Positions 18,790-28,239 are shown, counted from the first letter of the stretch. The stretch: DNA of 64,000 nt from Deltaproteobacteria bacterium (GCA_026388695.1 JAPLJH010000092.1:1-64000); one strand, 5' to 3'. Made by a program: numbers and translations. The notes: generated from the sequence alone by a model not told the origin.

Positions 18790-20385
18790 TTACCAGTTGA
18801 TCACCGCAGCCTGGGCGGCAGCTTCAAGCCTGTCATCGAAAAAAAATCTCCCCTCCGGGGTTATCTGATAGGTCTCATGTCCCTTACCGCACAGCAGCAC
18901 TACGTCTCCGGGCCGGGCATGGCGGATGGTTTCCCTGATCGCCTCCCGGCGGGAAGGAACAATGTCATAGCCTCGCGTCGCTTCCCGCTGTAACAGGGCC
19001 TCAAGGCGCAGGCGCGGCAGGGCGGTTTGCAAAAGCCCCGCCTCAATGTCCCGCAGGATGGCAGCAGGCTGTTCACTGCGCGGATTATCCGAGGTGAGCA
19101 CAACCACATCGGCCTTTGCTCCGGCAACCTTACCCATGAGCGGGCGCTTCCCGCGATCGCGGTCTCCGCCGCAGCCGAAAATCACAATCAGACGCCCGGC
19201 GGTGAGACGGCGCATGGTCTGTAACACATTGGCCAGCGCATCCGGGGAATGAGCAAAATCAACAAAAACACTGACCCCGGCCGGAGCCGGAACCCGCTCC
19301 AAGCGGCCGGGAGCAGCCTGAGCCTGAGCCAGACCGTCAACAATCTTCTCGCCGGAAATCCCCAAGGCCACTGCCACCCCAACCGCACCGAGGAGATTTT
19401 TCAGATTAAAGGTCCCGACCAGATCGGAACGGACCTCCAATTCCCCGGCCGGGGTTGTCAGTCTGGCCATGGTTCCGGCCAGACTTTCTTGAGCCTCCCG
19501 CACAGCCACCGTGGTTCCGCTCAAGCCGCAGTCAACCAGGGTGCGCCCCTTCTTCCCCGTATAGCCCAAGGCCTTGTCTGTCCGCAGCTCAGCCAGCAGG
19601 CGCCGACCCCAGTCGGTGTCAAAATCATCCTGGTCGTCGCAAATAACAACGGTCTTGCCGTCCTGCTTCAGGTACTCGGTGAAGAGCCTTTTCTTACTCG
19701 CGAAGTAGCTGTCCATATCCCTGTGAAAGTCAAGATGGTCCCGGCTCAGATTGGTAAAAAGAGCCGCATCGAAGAGGATGCCCGCCACCCTTTTTTGCTC
19801 AAGGGCATGGGAGGAGGTCTCCATGATGACGTGGGTGACGCCGTTATCCGCCATTTCAGCCAGGATGCGGTGCAGGCTGACCGGATCAGGGGTGGTAAAC
19901 GGGGCGGGAATTTCCACTGCGTTGTAGCGATAATTCACGGTGCCGATCACCCCTGGGTTCCCCCCAGCCTGACGGATGATCGACTCCAAAAGATAGGTTG
20001 TCGTGGTCTTGCCGTTGGTGCCGGTGATCCCGACCATGAGCATCTTCCGGGCCGGATGGCCATGGAAACTAGCCGCTGCCTGCCCCAGGGCCTTTGGCGT
20101 ATCAGCCGCCTCAAGACAAGCAACCTTGGCATGCTTCCAGCCCCGACAACGCCCCTTGCCGACCAGTACGGCGGCACAGCCTTTTTTTACGGCAGCCTCA
20201 AGAAAATCATGCCCATCCACGGTCAACCCCGAAATCGCGACAAACAACGCACCAGGCCCAGCCTGGCGGGAGTCGGCGGTGATGCTGCGTATCGCTCTGT
20301 CTTGCAGCCTGTCCAGGTTCACGATTTCCATCTCCTCAGCCATTTCCCGTAAAGATGCTGCGGCAAGGCTGTTGTTTTTTCCCAT
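18790..20385 (-). CDS. murE: UDP-MurNAc-tripeptide synthetase, meso-DAP type (MurE)
   Basis: Ligase adding the third stem-peptide residue. The 531 residues have the N-terminal uridine domain (ITADSRQAGPGALFVAISGLTVDGHDF), the ATP loop GITGTNGKTTTTYLLESI, ETSSHALEQKRV, and the signature SDNPRSEQP. Known MurE enzymes with DNPR use meso-diaminopimelate rather than lysine. Unlike the neighbouring murF, its N-terminal domain is intact. It starts 21 bp after the ftsI-like gene. Confidence 0.97.
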   Translation of the reverse strand: MGKNNSLAAASLREMAEEMEIVNLDRLQDRAIRSITADSRQAGPGALFVAISGLTVDGHDFLEAAVKKGCAAVLVGKGRCRGWKHAKVACLEAADTPKALGQAAASFHGHPARKMLMVGITGTNGKTTTTYLLESIIRQAGGNPGVIGTVNYRYNAVEIPAPFTTPDPVSLHRILAEMADNGVTHVIMETSSHALEQKRVAGILFDAALFTNLSRDHLDFHRDMDSYFASKKRLFTEYLKQDGKTVVICDDQDDFDTDWGRRLLAELRTDKALGYTGKKGRTLVDCGLSGTTVAVREAQESLAGTMARLTTPAGELEVRSDLVGTFNLKNLLGAVGVAVALGISGEKIVDGLAQAQAAPGRLERVPAPAGVSVFVDFAHSPDALANVLQTMRRLTAGRLIVIFGCGGDRDRGKRPLMGKVAGAKADVVVLTSDNPRSEQPAAILRDIEAGLLQTALPRLRLEALLQREATRGYDIVPSRREAIRETIRHARPGDVVLLCGKGHETYQITPEGRFFFDDRLEAAAQAAVINW

Positions 20386-20406
20386 GTCCAGTACCCGGAG
20401 CTTCCC

Positions 20407-22407
20407 TTACTGCATCGTTTTCAGATGCAGCACACACTGTTCCACGCCTCTCAAAGCTGTCCCGGCCAAGGGATACTGACTTGCCACCTGCCCCGAACCG
20501 ATGATCTGCAATCGCACCCCATACTGTTGCAAAATCTGCATCGCCTTTCGCCCGCTCAGTCCACGCACATCGGGCATGACAAGCCCCTGCGTCCCTTGAG
20601 CCAAGGCAGTGGGCAGGGTGGATTTGGCTTGGACCATCTCCATTTTTTTGTAGTAGCCGGTTTCGCGTACCGCCAGTTCCCTGGCGGTGGGGGGCTTCGC
20701 CTTGTTTTGGAGAGCGGTTCTGGCCTGCGGCATCATCTCTTCCGCAAGATCCCGAGCCGGCGACTTAACCAGCGGGTCGATATGAGCACCTTCAAGCACA
20801 ACGATCATGGCGATTTCCGGATGCTCCAACGGAGCCATCCCCAGGAGGATAGTCTCCATTACCGACTGACCGATGCCCGCTTTTTCGCCACCCTCTTTTG
20901 CCGCCTGCGCCGGGTTCTGCGGAGCAAGATTTTTTTGCAGCAATGATTCGATGACAAAATTCCCCTTTCCAGCCCCGGCAGCCTTCTTTATCTCGCTGCG
21001 CATACCAGCGCTCACCTCGGGCCGCACGACAAACTCCCCAATTCCCTGCCGAACCGGCACGTCCCACACCTGCTCATCCTGCCAAACAGCGCGGAGCACA
21101 TGGGGGGTCATCACCTGGCCTCCGTTGAACAGCCGACAAAATGCCGACAGCAACGCCAGAGGGGTTGCTGTCGGGGCAGAATCTTTCTCAGCGCGCGGGA
21201 CCATGGCCTTTGCCGATTCAAGAGGATTTTCCATCTGAATCGCGACGGTCTTGTTCGCCGGGCCGACATTCACGTCTTTTAAGGCAAACAATGCCTCAGG
21301 CAAATCCACCTCACCCTTGACGGTCAAGCCGATTCTGTCGGCAAAGGCGTTGAACTCGTCGCGTCCCACCACGGTCTGGCCGAAGCCAACCCCCTCCGGG
21401 GAAATATACCGGCCATCCTGCACCACATTCCAGGCAGCCCGCTGAACCGCCGCCTCCTGCTCCGGGGCCGCCTCGCTTCCAGACACCCCGCTCTTTTGTT
21501 GGGCAAGTCTGTTATCCATGACCGCCGCCGTCTGGAACAGGCGGTCCATTGCGCCAAGATCAAGGATGTCTTCAACAGCCCGGTTTCTCCGTGCCTCCGT
21601 GCTGAATTCCCAGAACCGATTGGGATCATAATCCGGCAGACTAGCCAAGCCGAGAATCTCACCGGTATCCGGGACCATGAGGACCGCCACCCCGGCTTTG
21701 GCCCGCGTGCTGCCAACCAGAGCTTTCAGTTTTTGCTCCAAAATGTTCTGTAGATGGATATCAATGGTCAGGATAAGACTGGCGCTGTCGCTCCCCTCAG
21801 CTATTTTCTTGCTCACCCCGGCGGCGGCCAACCTTGGATCATAGACCCCGCCGCCCCGCAGAACACTGTCATAATAAAACTCGACTCCGGCCAGGCCCTG
21901 TTCATCCTTTAAAAAGCCGATCACATGGGCACCCAACTGGTTTCCCGGATAAAATCTCTGCACCTGGTTGATGCGGTAGACCCCTTTCAGATTAAGGTCC
22001 GCGATCTTTACCGCTTTTTCGCGGGAAAGATCCCTGCCAAGCCAGGCAAAACTTCTTTCCCCCTTCAGGGCCGAAAGAATATTTTTTTCATCCACTTCAA
22101 GAATTTTTGCAACCTCACGGGAAACTTCCTCTGGCGCATCAAGCTCCAAGGGCCTTGCATACAAGGAACTCCGCTGAAAGCTCACTGCCAGCTCCATGAA
22201 ATTCCGGTCATAAATATTTCTCCGGCCTCCGCCGGTTACGGCGCCGACCTGTTCTTCCTTTTGCCCGTCGCCCTGTACCTGCTCTCCACTGCTCCCGAAA
22301 AACTGGCTTTTTATGGCCACCCCCGCGAACACCACTGCCAGCAGTATTAAAACGCCGCCCACCATGGCCGGGCGGCGGTCTCTTCCCTCGATTGCCCGTT
22401 TCTTCAT
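20407..22407 (-). CDS. ftsI: FtsI/PBP3-type protein with degenerate transpeptidase motifs and a PASTA domain
   Basis: Occupies the ftsI slot between ftsL and murE and has the class B PBP layout in 666 residues: a membrane helix (about 14-34), the pedestal (NIYDRNFMELAVSF), the transpeptidase fold (ILTIDIHLQNILEQ, EILGLASLPDYDPNRFW, ARRNRAV) and a C-terminal PASTA domain (LVMPDVRGLSGRKAMQILQQYG). The catalytic motifs are gone. The usual GSTFK is G285-A-M-D-R289, so the nucleophilic Ser and the Lys are both replaced. No SxN is found, and KTG reads K509-A-G511. It therefore cannot be an ordinary transpeptidase. The reading frame is intact throughout, so this looks like a retained pseudo-enzyme rather than a pseudogene. 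Confidence 0.85.
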   Translation of the reverse strand: MKKRAIEGRDRRPAMVGGVLILLAVVFAGVAIKSQFFGSSGEQVQGDGQKEEQVGAVTGGGRRNIYDRNFMELAVSFQRSSLYARPLELDAPEEVSREVAKILEVDEKNILSALKGERSFAWLGRDLSREKAVKIADLNLKGVYRINQVQRFYPGNQLGAHVIGFLKDEQGLAGVEFYYDSVLRGGGVYDPRLAAAGVSKKIAEGSDSASLILTIDIHLQNILEQKLKALVGSTRAKAGVAVLMVPDTGEILGLASLPDYDPNRFWEFSTEARRNRAVEDILDLGAMDRLFQTAAVMDNRLAQQKSGVSGSEAAPEQEAAVQRAAWNVVQDGRYISPEGVGFGQTVVGRDEFNAFADRIGLTVKGEVDLPEALFALKDVNVGPANKTVAIQMENPLESAKAMVPRAEKDSAPTATPLALLSAFCRLFNGGQVMTPHVLRAVWQDEQVWDVPVRQGIGEFVVRPEVSAGMRSEIKKAAGAGKGNFVIESLLQKNLAPQNPAQAAKEGGEKAGIGQSVMETILLGMAPLEHPEIAMIVVLEGAHIDPLVKSPARDLAEEMMPQARTALQNKAKPPTARELAVRETGYYKKMEMVQAKSTLPTALAQGTQGLVMPDVRGLSGRKAMQILQQYGVRLQIIGSGQVASQYPLAGTALRGVEQCVLHLKTMQ

Positions 22408-22415
22408 GCCGGGCC

Positions 22416-22760
22416 CTATGGCCTTCTCGTCTGCTTTTCTGAAGGCGGGAACAATCCCAATCCCCCGGCCGCAGCTTCGATTTTCCCCTGTTGCAGCAAC
22501 GCTTCCTTTTCTGCGGAGAGCGCGACATTGGCTGCGGCAAGTTCGACTTTCTCCTTTTTCCCTTTATCAAGGCTACCGAGGCCGTCCTGTAGGGCAATTC
22601 CAAACCAGAGACTGCCGACGACTCCCAGCAGCATAGCGACAACCGTTACCACCCCGATAATTCTGAAAGGTCCCTCCTGATCCGACCCACCCGCCCGTTT
22701 ACCGGCAACTCTTTGCCTGTTGCCGCCCTTGCCGGAATATTTTTTCGCATAATCCCGCAT
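22416..22760 (-). CDS. ftsL: FtsL-like division protein
   Basis: Short bitopic protein of 114 residues with a basic cytoplasmic N-terminus, one membrane helix (IIGVVTVVAMLLGVVGSLWFGIAL) and a periplasmic helix rich in Lys, Glu and Ala that fits a coiled coil (LGSLDKGKKEKVELAAANVALSAEKEALLQQ). Sequence identity to known FtsL is low. The call rests on topology, size and the position between rsmH and ftsI. I prefer the ATG at 22760, 1 bp after the rsmH stop, with GAGGA upstream, over the listed start at 22784. Confidence 0.75.
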   Translation of the reverse strand: MRDYAKKYSGKGGNRQRVAGKRAGGSDQEGPFRIIGVVTVVAMLLGVVGSLWFGIALQDGLGSLDKGKKEKVELAAANVALSAEKEALLQQGKIEAAAGGLGLFPPSEKQTRRP

Positions 22761-22761
22761 C

Positions 22762-23649
22762 TCAACTTCTTCCTCGGGCTGCAACCCGCAACTTGGCGCT
22801 TCTTGCCCTGGGATTACGCTGGCATTCAGCGCGGCCTGGGGTAATGGGCTTCGGAGTGATCACGTCGAGCAGGGGATTTTCCCGGAAGGCCTGTTTCACC
22901 AGGCGATCTTCCAGGGAATGGAAGGAGATGACACAAAATTTTGCCCCAGGCACAAGCAGGGTGGCGCCATCGGCCAGAATCCGCTCAAGGCTGTCCAGTT
23001 CGCGGTTCACGGCAATGCGCAAAGCCTGGAAAACCTTGGTGGCCACATGGATTTTCGGGGGATGGAACCGCTTGGGAATGGCCTTATCCACTAGGGCGAC
23101 AAGCTGGTCGGTGGAAACAATCTTCTCTTTCCGCCGTGCCTCGACAATCCACTGGGCAATCCTTCTCGCCTGGTACTCTTCGCCATAGTAGAAAAAGATA
23201 TCCGCCAGCTCTTCCTCGGAGGCCTCGTTGACCAGCTCAGCGGCCGTGGTGGCCTGGCGCTGATCCATCCGCATATCAAGCGGTTCGCTGCCCTTAAAGC
23301 TGAAGCCGCGGCCGCTTGTATCGAGCTGCAAAGAAGAAAGACCCAGATCGAGCAGCAGGCCATCAATTGTGCCAATGCCATGCTCCATCAGGGTCTCCTT
23401 TATCGAGGTGAAATTTTCATGCACAAAGCGGACACGGCCTGCAAAGCGGGCCAGCCGTTCCTGCGCCAGGGTCAGAGCCGCAGCATCCCAGTCAAACCCC
23501 ACAACCTGACCGGTGGGACCGCAGGCCTCAAGAATTCCTTCCGTATGGCCTCCCAGGCCCAGATTGCCGTCAACATACAGACCTCCATCCTTCGGGGCCA
23601 GACAGGTGACCACTTCCTCGAGCATGACCGGGAGATGTGATGGCTGCAT
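22762..23649 (-). CDS. rsmH: 16S rRNA (cytosine-1402-N4)-methyltransferase (RsmH/MraW)
   Basis: SAM-dependent methyltransferase of 295 residues. It starts HLPVMLEEVVTCLAPKDGGLYVDGNLGLGGHTEGIL (SAM motif I), with DGLLLDLGLSSLQLDTSGRGFSF and HPPKIHVATKVFQALRIAVNREL, and ends with SFHSLEDRLVKQAFRE and the basic RSAKLRVAARG. It is the second gene of the cluster, 6 bp after mraZ. Confidence 0.98.
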   Translation of the reverse strand: MQPSHLPVMLEEVVTCLAPKDGGLYVDGNLGLGGHTEGILEACGPTGQVVGFDWDAAALTLAQERLARFAGRVRFVHENFTSIKETLMEHGIGTIDGLLLDLGLSSLQLDTSGRGFSFKGSEPLDMRMDQRQATTAAELVNEASEEELADIFFYYGEEYQARRIAQWIVEARRKEKIVSTDQLVALVDKAIPKRFHPPKIHVATKVFQALRIAVNRELDSLERILADGATLLVPGAKFCVISFHSLEDRLVKQAFRENPLLDVITPKPITPGRAECQRNPRARSAKLRVAARGRS

Positions 23650-23655
23650 ACCGGA

Positions 23656-24132
23656 TCAGAACAGCCCCAATTCCTGAAGAACCTGCTCGAAATTCTGAAA
23701 ATTCTGGGCAGTCGGTTTGTTTTCAGCCGCCCACACTTCCTTGTCCCAGATTTCAAAATAGGTAATCATGCCGTTCGCTACGATTTCCTTCTTGATGCCG
23801 CAATCTTCCCGCAAGGTTGCAGGAAGCAGTATTCTCCCCTGCTTGTCCAGGGCGCATTCCTCGGCACCGCCGATCATGTATCGGATCAACTTGACTGTTT
23901 CCGGGCTTTTCTGGCCTTGCGCCAAAAGGGCCGCCTCCAGCTCTTCCCACTGCGGCAGCGGGTAGGCCCGAATGCAGTTGTGCCAGGGAATAACCATGAG
24001 TCGCTCGTCGCCTTGACTGCGCAAGGACTCGCGGAACCTGGTCGCGATATTCAGCCTGCCTTTCGCGTCGAGGACATGCTCGGAGCGACTGCGGAAACGA
24101 CAGACTGGATTTTTCACACTCCCTTCAACCAC
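23656..24132 (-). CDS. mraZ: transcriptional regulator MraZ
   Basis: AbrB-like DNA-binding protein at the head of the dcw cluster. It carries two SpoVT/AbrB half-domains with the signatures LDAKGRLNIATRFRES and LDKQGRILLPATLRED. The 158-residue length is near normal. The start is a GTG at 24132, 6 bp after AAGGAG. MraZ is known to repress its own operon by binding repeated boxes in the promoter, and three such decamers lie just upstream. Confidence 0.96.
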   Translation of the reverse strand: MVEGSVKNPVCRFRSRSEHVLDAKGRLNIATRFRESLRSQGDERLMVIPWHNCIRAYPLPQWEELEAALLAQGQKSPETVKLIRYMIGGAEECALDKQGRILLPATLREDCGIKKEIVANGMITYFEIWDKEVWAAENKPTAQNFQNFEQVLQELGLF

Positions 24133-24150
24133 ACGCAGCTCCTTGTTACT

Positions 24151-24180
24151 CCCCGATTACCCACTTTACACCACTTTATG
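24151..24180 (-). promoter_or_regulatory. MraZ-binding boxes (three decameric repeats)
   Basis: On the minus strand the sequence reads as successive decamers ending in GTGG-type cores: AAAGTGGTGT, AAAGTGGGTA and ATCGGGGAGT, in exact 10-bp phase. A weaker fourth (ATAAGGGTAC) lies in the -10 region at about 24182-24191. This matches the known arrangement of TGGGN boxes about one helical turn apart upstream of mraZ. The repeats sit between the proposed promoter and the mraZ start. Confidence 0.75.
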
Positions 24181-24184
24181 TACC

Positions 24185-24214
24185 CTTATAGTGAAAAGGA
24201 CCGATCAGTGTCAA
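24185..24214 (-). promoter_or_regulatory. sigma-70-type promoter of the dcw cluster
   Basis: Minus-strand TTGACA (24209-24214), an 18-bp spacer and TATAAG (24185-24190). Transcription would begin near 24178, within the MraZ boxes, which fits repression by MraZ. Confidence 0.65.
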
Positions 24215-24329
24215 GGAAAAAACAAGCGGAACAGCTTATTCTCACCCCTTAATTAAAGCATTAAAAACACTACATATGGATACATATGCACATTCAAACA
24301 CCACAGAAAGTATTACATAGAAAGATTAC

Positions 24330-24386
24330 CCACCTTGCCCCACAAAAAATATTTTTTTGTGGGGCAAGGTGGGGTGAAATTTCACC
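24330..24386. repeat. perfect 20-bp inverted repeat plus adjacent palindrome
   Basis: CCACCTTGCCCCACAAAAAA (24330-24349) and its exact reverse complement (24353-24372) are separated by 3 bp. The next bases, GGTGAAATTTCACC (24373-24386), form a separate perfect 14-bp palindrome. They lie in the typA leader region between the divergent dcw promoter and typA. The first does not look like a rho-independent terminator, because the T-run is in the stem rather than after it. Function is unknown. Confidence 0.8.
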
Positions 24387-24567
24387 ACACGCCGGATTTT
24401 TCCCGAAAAAACACACCCCTCCCGCCAAGGCTACGCCGCGACCCGCCCCCTCTCTTTATCTCGCTGATTTTTTGGTTTTTCCTTGCCTTTCCCCCAACTT
24501 TCATTTAAGGTGCCCCTTTTTTTCCCCAACCGGGGACGAACCCTTTTGCATGGGAAGTCAAAAAGTC

Positions 24568-26352
24568 ATGGATCAAAGTAAAATCAGAAACGTCGCCATT
24601 ATTGCCCCCGTTGACCACGGAAAAACCACCCTGGTCGACCAACTGTTCCAGCAAAGCGGCATGTTCCGGGAAAATCAGGAAGTAGCCGAACGCCTCATGG
24701 ACTCCATGGACCTGGAAAAGGAACGCGGCATCACCATCACCGCCAAGAATGGCTCATATTGCTTTAAGGATTACTGGATCAACATCATTGATACCCCCGG
24801 GCACGCCGATTTCGGCGGCCAGGTGGAGCGGGTTTTGCGCATGGCGGACGGCTGCCTTCTTTTGGTGGACGCCCAGGAAGGCCCCATGCCCCAGACCTAT
24901 TTTGTTTTGAAAAAGGCCCTGGCCGCAGGGTTGCGCATCATCGTAGTGATCAACAAGATCGACAAACCCGCCGCCCGTTGCGAGTGGGTGGTTGATCAGG
25001 TCTTCGACCTCTTTGTCAAGCTTGAAGCCCCGGACCACCTGCTGGACTTCCCGGTGGTCTATGCCTCTGCCAAACAGGGCTACGCCAAGCATCACCTCGC
25101 CGATGAATCCACCGATATGGTGCCGATCTCCGAGCTGATCGCCGCGCATGTACCCCCGCCATCAGGCGACCAAAATGCCCCCTTGCAGATGCAGGTCAGC
25201 TCACTGGACCACTCCCCCTATCTTGGGCGCTTGGGCATCGGCAAGGTAACAAACGGCACCCTGAGCATCAACAAGCCCATTGCCGTGGTCAAGCGGGACG
25301 GCAGCATCCACTCAGCACGGCTCACCAAGATCTTCCGCTTCGAGTCCGACCAAAAAGTGGCCACCGATTCCGCGGGGGTTGGCGAGTTGGTTGCCGTTGC
25401 AGGCATGGACGACGTTACCGTTGGCGTGACCTTCACCGACGCAGACAACCCCATGCCCATGCCGCTGATCGAGATCGATCCGCCGACCATCTCGATGAAT
25501 TTCATCCCCAACGATTCCCCGTTTGCCGGGTTGGATGGAAAATTCGTCACCTCCCGTCATATCGAAGACCGACTCCGAAAAGAGACCCTTGCCGACGTGG
25601 CCCTCCGGGTAGAACCCATGACGGAAGGCGTCGGCTACGTTGTTGCCGGCCGGGGCGAGCTGCATCTTTCCATCCTCATCGAAAAGATGCGCCGCGAGGG
25701 CTTCGAGCTGCAGGTCACCCGCCCCCAGGTCATCATGAAACAAGAAGGCAGCGTCACCCTCGAGCCTTACGAAGAGCTGACCATTGACGTGGACGAGCAG
25801 TACGCCGGCGCGGTAATAGAACGGCTGGGCATGCTCAAAGGACAGATGCAGGAAATGACCCAAGCAAACGGCATGAACCGGCTGGTCTACAAAATTCCCA
25901 CCAGAGGGTTACTCGGCTACCGCTCGGAATTCATGACCGCCACCAAGGGATTGGGCATGATGAACTACGTTTTTGCCGAGTATGGTCCCTATGCCGGAGA
26001 CATCATCAACCGGGTCAACGGGGTCCTCATCAGCATGGATACATGCACCACCGTGGCCTACGCCCTTTTCAATCTGCAAGATCGCGGCCGATTGTTCCTC
26101 GGCCCGGGCAACAGAATCTATGCCGGCCAGATCATCGGCGAGAATGCCCGGAACCAGGACATGGTGGTCAATCCGGCCAAGGGCAAGAAGCTCACCAATA
26201 TGCGGGCTTCCGGCTCCGACGAAAATGTAGTTCTTGTCCCGCCGGTGCAGATGAGCCTGGAAGACTGTATCGCCTATATCAATGATGACGAACTGGTGGA
26301 AGTGACCCCCAAGACCATCCGGTTGCGGAAGAGATCGCTGAACGTTAAGTAA
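24568..26352 (+). CDS. typA: ribosome-associated GTPase TypA/BipA
   Basis: Translational GTPase of the EF-G superfamily. The track ORF starts at 24286, but its first 94 residues have no homology character and cover the hairpin region. [27 protein letters not shown] at 24568 is the family N-terminus and yields 594 residues, the normal length. An ATG at 24550 is an alternative. Motifs: G1 [10 protein letters not shown]2 with [10 protein letters not shown]3 DTPGHADF, G4 NKIDK, and the C-terminal TypA domain ([30 protein letters not shown]). It is followed by a strong terminator. Confidence 0.97.
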   Translation: MDQSKIRNVAIIAPVDHGKTTLVDQLFQQSGMFRENQEVAERLMDSMDLEKERGITITAKNGSYCFKDYWINIIDTPGHADFGGQVERVLRMADGCLLLVDAQEGPMPQTYFVLKKALAAGLRIIVVINKIDKPAARCEWVVDQVFDLFVKLEAPDHLLDFPVVYASAKQGYAKHHLADESTDMVPISELIAAHVPPPSGDQNAPLQMQVSSLDHSPYLGRLGIGKVTNGTLSINKPIAVVKRDGSIHSARLTKIFRFESDQKVATDSAGVGELVAVAGMDDVTVGVTFTDADNPMPMPLIEIDPPTISMNFIPNDSPFAGLDGKFVTSRHIEDRLRKETLADVALRVEPMTEGVGYVVAGRGELHLSILIEKMRREGFELQVTRPQVIMKQEGSVTLEPYEELTIDVDEQYAGAVIERLGMLKGQMQEMTQANGMNRLVYKIPTRGLLGYRSEFMTATKGLGMMNYVFAEYGPYAGDIINRVNGVLISMDTCTTVAYALFNLQDRGRLFLGPGNRIYAGQIIGENARNQDMVVNPAKGKKLTNMRASGSDENVVLVPPVQMSLEDCIAYINDDELVEVTPKTIRLRKRSLNVK

Positions 26353-26386
26353 GAAGGGCCTTCGATCCCCTTTCTAATTTTGCACC

Positions 26387-26428
26387 AAAAAAAGGCCATG
26401 TCGGATGTTGTCCGACATGGCCTTTTTT
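26387..26428. terminator. bidirectional rho-independent terminator after typA
   Basis: A7, then GGCCATGTCGGA, loop TGTTG, TCCGACATGGCC, then T6. The 12-bp perfect stem has a T-tract on both strands. It ends the typA transcript and separates it from the next gene. Confidence 0.92.
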
Positions 26429-26561
26429 GCGTTCTTCACTGCATGAATCAAACAAAGGTCTCTGCGCAACAGGATGGCTGGGACGCTCAAAAATATTTCC
26501 CATTCCGCCGAAGCAAGTGGTATACAGGAGCGACAAAAAACAGCATGCAATGGAGATGGAA

Positions 26562-27494
26562 ATGAAAAAGATATGCACGATACTGGCGATGATGGCGCTG
26601 CTTCTCCTGACAAGCACCTTTGTGCCCAATGACAGCCAGGCGCGTGTCGGAGGCGGAAGGTCCTTTGGCAGCCGCAGTTCGCGCTCCTATTCTCCGCCAA
26701 GCCGTCCTGCTTCGACTCCAAGCCCTTCCCGCCCGCAACCTGGGGCTCCGCAACCCGCCCCCAACCCACCACCTGCCGGAGGCGGCTTCTTGCGCAGCCT
26801 GGCCGGCGGCGTGGCCGGTGGACTTCTGGGCGGCATGCTCTTCAGCGCCCTCGGCGGCTTTGGCGGCGGATGGGGAAGCGGAGGAGGCAGCGGCCTGCTT
26901 GGCATTCTTCTGATCGCAGGAGTTGGCTACCTGATCTTCCGCTTCTTACAGAACAGAAACAAAAAGAGACAGGAACAACCCCAACCGGAGAGATTTGAGC
27001 CCACCGGTTATGCCCAGGAGCACAATGCCGGACAGATATATCCGCAGGAAGACCTTGCAATGGGCCTCGCCTCAATCCGCCAAGCAGATCCTGCCTTTGA
27101 CGAGAATCGCTTCAACGAACAGGCAATGGATATCTTTTTCAAAATCCAGGGCGCCTGGATGCACCGCGACCTAACTCCAGTAGCGGGTATTCTGACGGAA
27201 GAGATGCGGAAAATCATCCAGGAAGACGTTGCCCGTCTGCTGCGCGACAAGCAGATCAACCGGCTGGAAAACATCGCGGTCCGCACGGTGGAAATAACCG
27301 AGGCGTGGCAGGAGCCGGGACAGGATTACCTCACGGCCCGCATCCATGCCAACCTGCTCGATTACACGGTGAGCGACACCAACGACCACATTTCCGGCAG
27401 CACCACCGAGCCGGTGAAATTTGAGGAATTCTGGACCTTCACCCGGCCTGCGGGGAACAATCCATGGAAGCTCTCGGCCATCAACCAGTCGTAG
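26562..27494 (+). CDS. Tim44-like domain membrane protein
   Basis: The 310-residue protein starts MKKICTILAMMALLLLTSTF (signal peptide or anchor). It continues with a Ser/Pro-rich stretch, a glycine-rich region (GGFLRSLAGGVAGGLLGGMLFSALGGFGGGWGSGGG), and a membrane helix (LLGILLIAGVGYLIFRFLQ). A soluble C-terminal Tim44-like fold follows (FNEQAMDIFFKIQGAWMHRDLTPVAGILTEEM). Such proteins are widespread in Proteobacteria with no firm role. The track start at 26427 lies in the typA terminator; the ATG at 26562 has GGAG 6 bp upstream. Confidence 0.85.
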   Translation: MKKICTILAMMALLLLTSTFVPNDSQARVGGGRSFGSRSSRSYSPPSRPASTPSPSRPQPGAPQPAPNPPPAGGGFLRSLAGGVAGGLLGGMLFSALGGFGGGWGSGGGSGLLGILLIAGVGYLIFRFLQNRNKKRQEQPQPERFEPTGYAQEHNAGQIYPQEDLAMGLASIRQADPAFDENRFNEQAMDIFFKIQGAWMHRDLTPVAGILTEEMRKIIQEDVARLLRDKQINRLENIAVRTVEITEAWQEPGQDYLTARIHANLLDYTVSDTNDHISGSTTEPVKFEEFWTFTRPAGNNPWKLSAINQS

Positions 27495-27539
27495 ACCTCA
27501 GCCCCGTAATCTTTTCCCGGGGCGGTGCCACGACGGGTT

Positions 27540-28226
27540 CTACATCACCACGGTCCGCTTGATGTACTTCACCACCTCCGCCGGGTCGTCCATGACCTGG
27601 AAGTAGAGCAGATCGTCCTCGTTGATGTACCCCTCGGACAGCATCCGCTCCTTGATCCAGTCCACCAGGCCGCCCCAGAAATCAGAGCCCACCAGAATAA
27701 CCGGAAAACGCTTCACCCTCTTGGTCTGGATCAGGGTCAGCGACTCGAACAGCTCGTCCATGGTGCCAAAGCCTCCGGGCATCCCGATAAAGGCCATGGA
27801 ATACTTGACAAACATCACCTTGCGCACGAAGAAATACTTAAAATTCATGGGCAGATTGGTAAAGGGATTGGGCTCCTGCTCAAAGGGCAGGTTGATGTTC
27901 AGCCCGATGGAAAGGCCCTCGGCAATAGCCGCGCCCTTGTTGGCAGCGGCCATGATCCCCGGCCCGCCGCCGGTGATGATCCCGTACCCGGCCATAGCCA
28001 GATCAAGGGCAATCTGCTCGGCCAGCTTGTAGTAGCGGTCATCCTGGCCGGTTCTGGCGGAACCGAACATCGACACCGCAGGCCGTCCGATGTTGGCCAG
28101 GGTGTCAAAGCCCTCGACAAACTCACTCAAGATACGAAACAGCCGCCAGGAATCCCCCACCTGAAAATTATCCAGCGAATACTGCTGCCGTTCGTCAACA
28201 ACCGTCCCGGTCTTGGTCAATCTCAT
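27540..28226 (-). CDS. LOG-family protein (TIGR00730-type Rossmann fold)
   Basis: The 228-residue protein has the nucleotide motif GGGPGIMAAANKGA and the LOG signature MPGGFGTMDELFESLT. Members of this family hydrolyse nucleoside 5'-monophosphates (the cytokinin-activating LOG enzymes, bacterial PpnN relatives). The substrate here cannot be told. An RBS (GAGGAG) lies just before the ATG, and element copy 2 occupies the leader immediately upstream in the same orientation. It is downstream of selA and the TPR gene. Confidence 0.88.
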   Translation of the reverse strand: MRLTKTGTVVDERQQYSLDNFQVGDSWRLFRILSEFVEGFDTLANIGRPAVSMFGSARTGQDDRYYKLAEQIALDLAMAGYGIITGGGPGIMAAANKGAAIAEGLSIGLNINLPFEQEPNPFTNLPMNFKYFFVRKVMFVKYSMAFIGMPGGFGTMDELFESLTLIQTKRVKRFPVILVGSDFWGGLVDWIKERMLSEGYINEDDLLYFQVMDDPAEVVKYIKRTVVM

Positions 28227-28239
28227 ATCCGATCTCCTC

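Noticed and set aside
24286-24567. N-terminal 94-residue extension of the typA ORF
   Set aside because: It translates the hairpin region; the known TypA N-terminus begins at the internal ATG and gives normal length.
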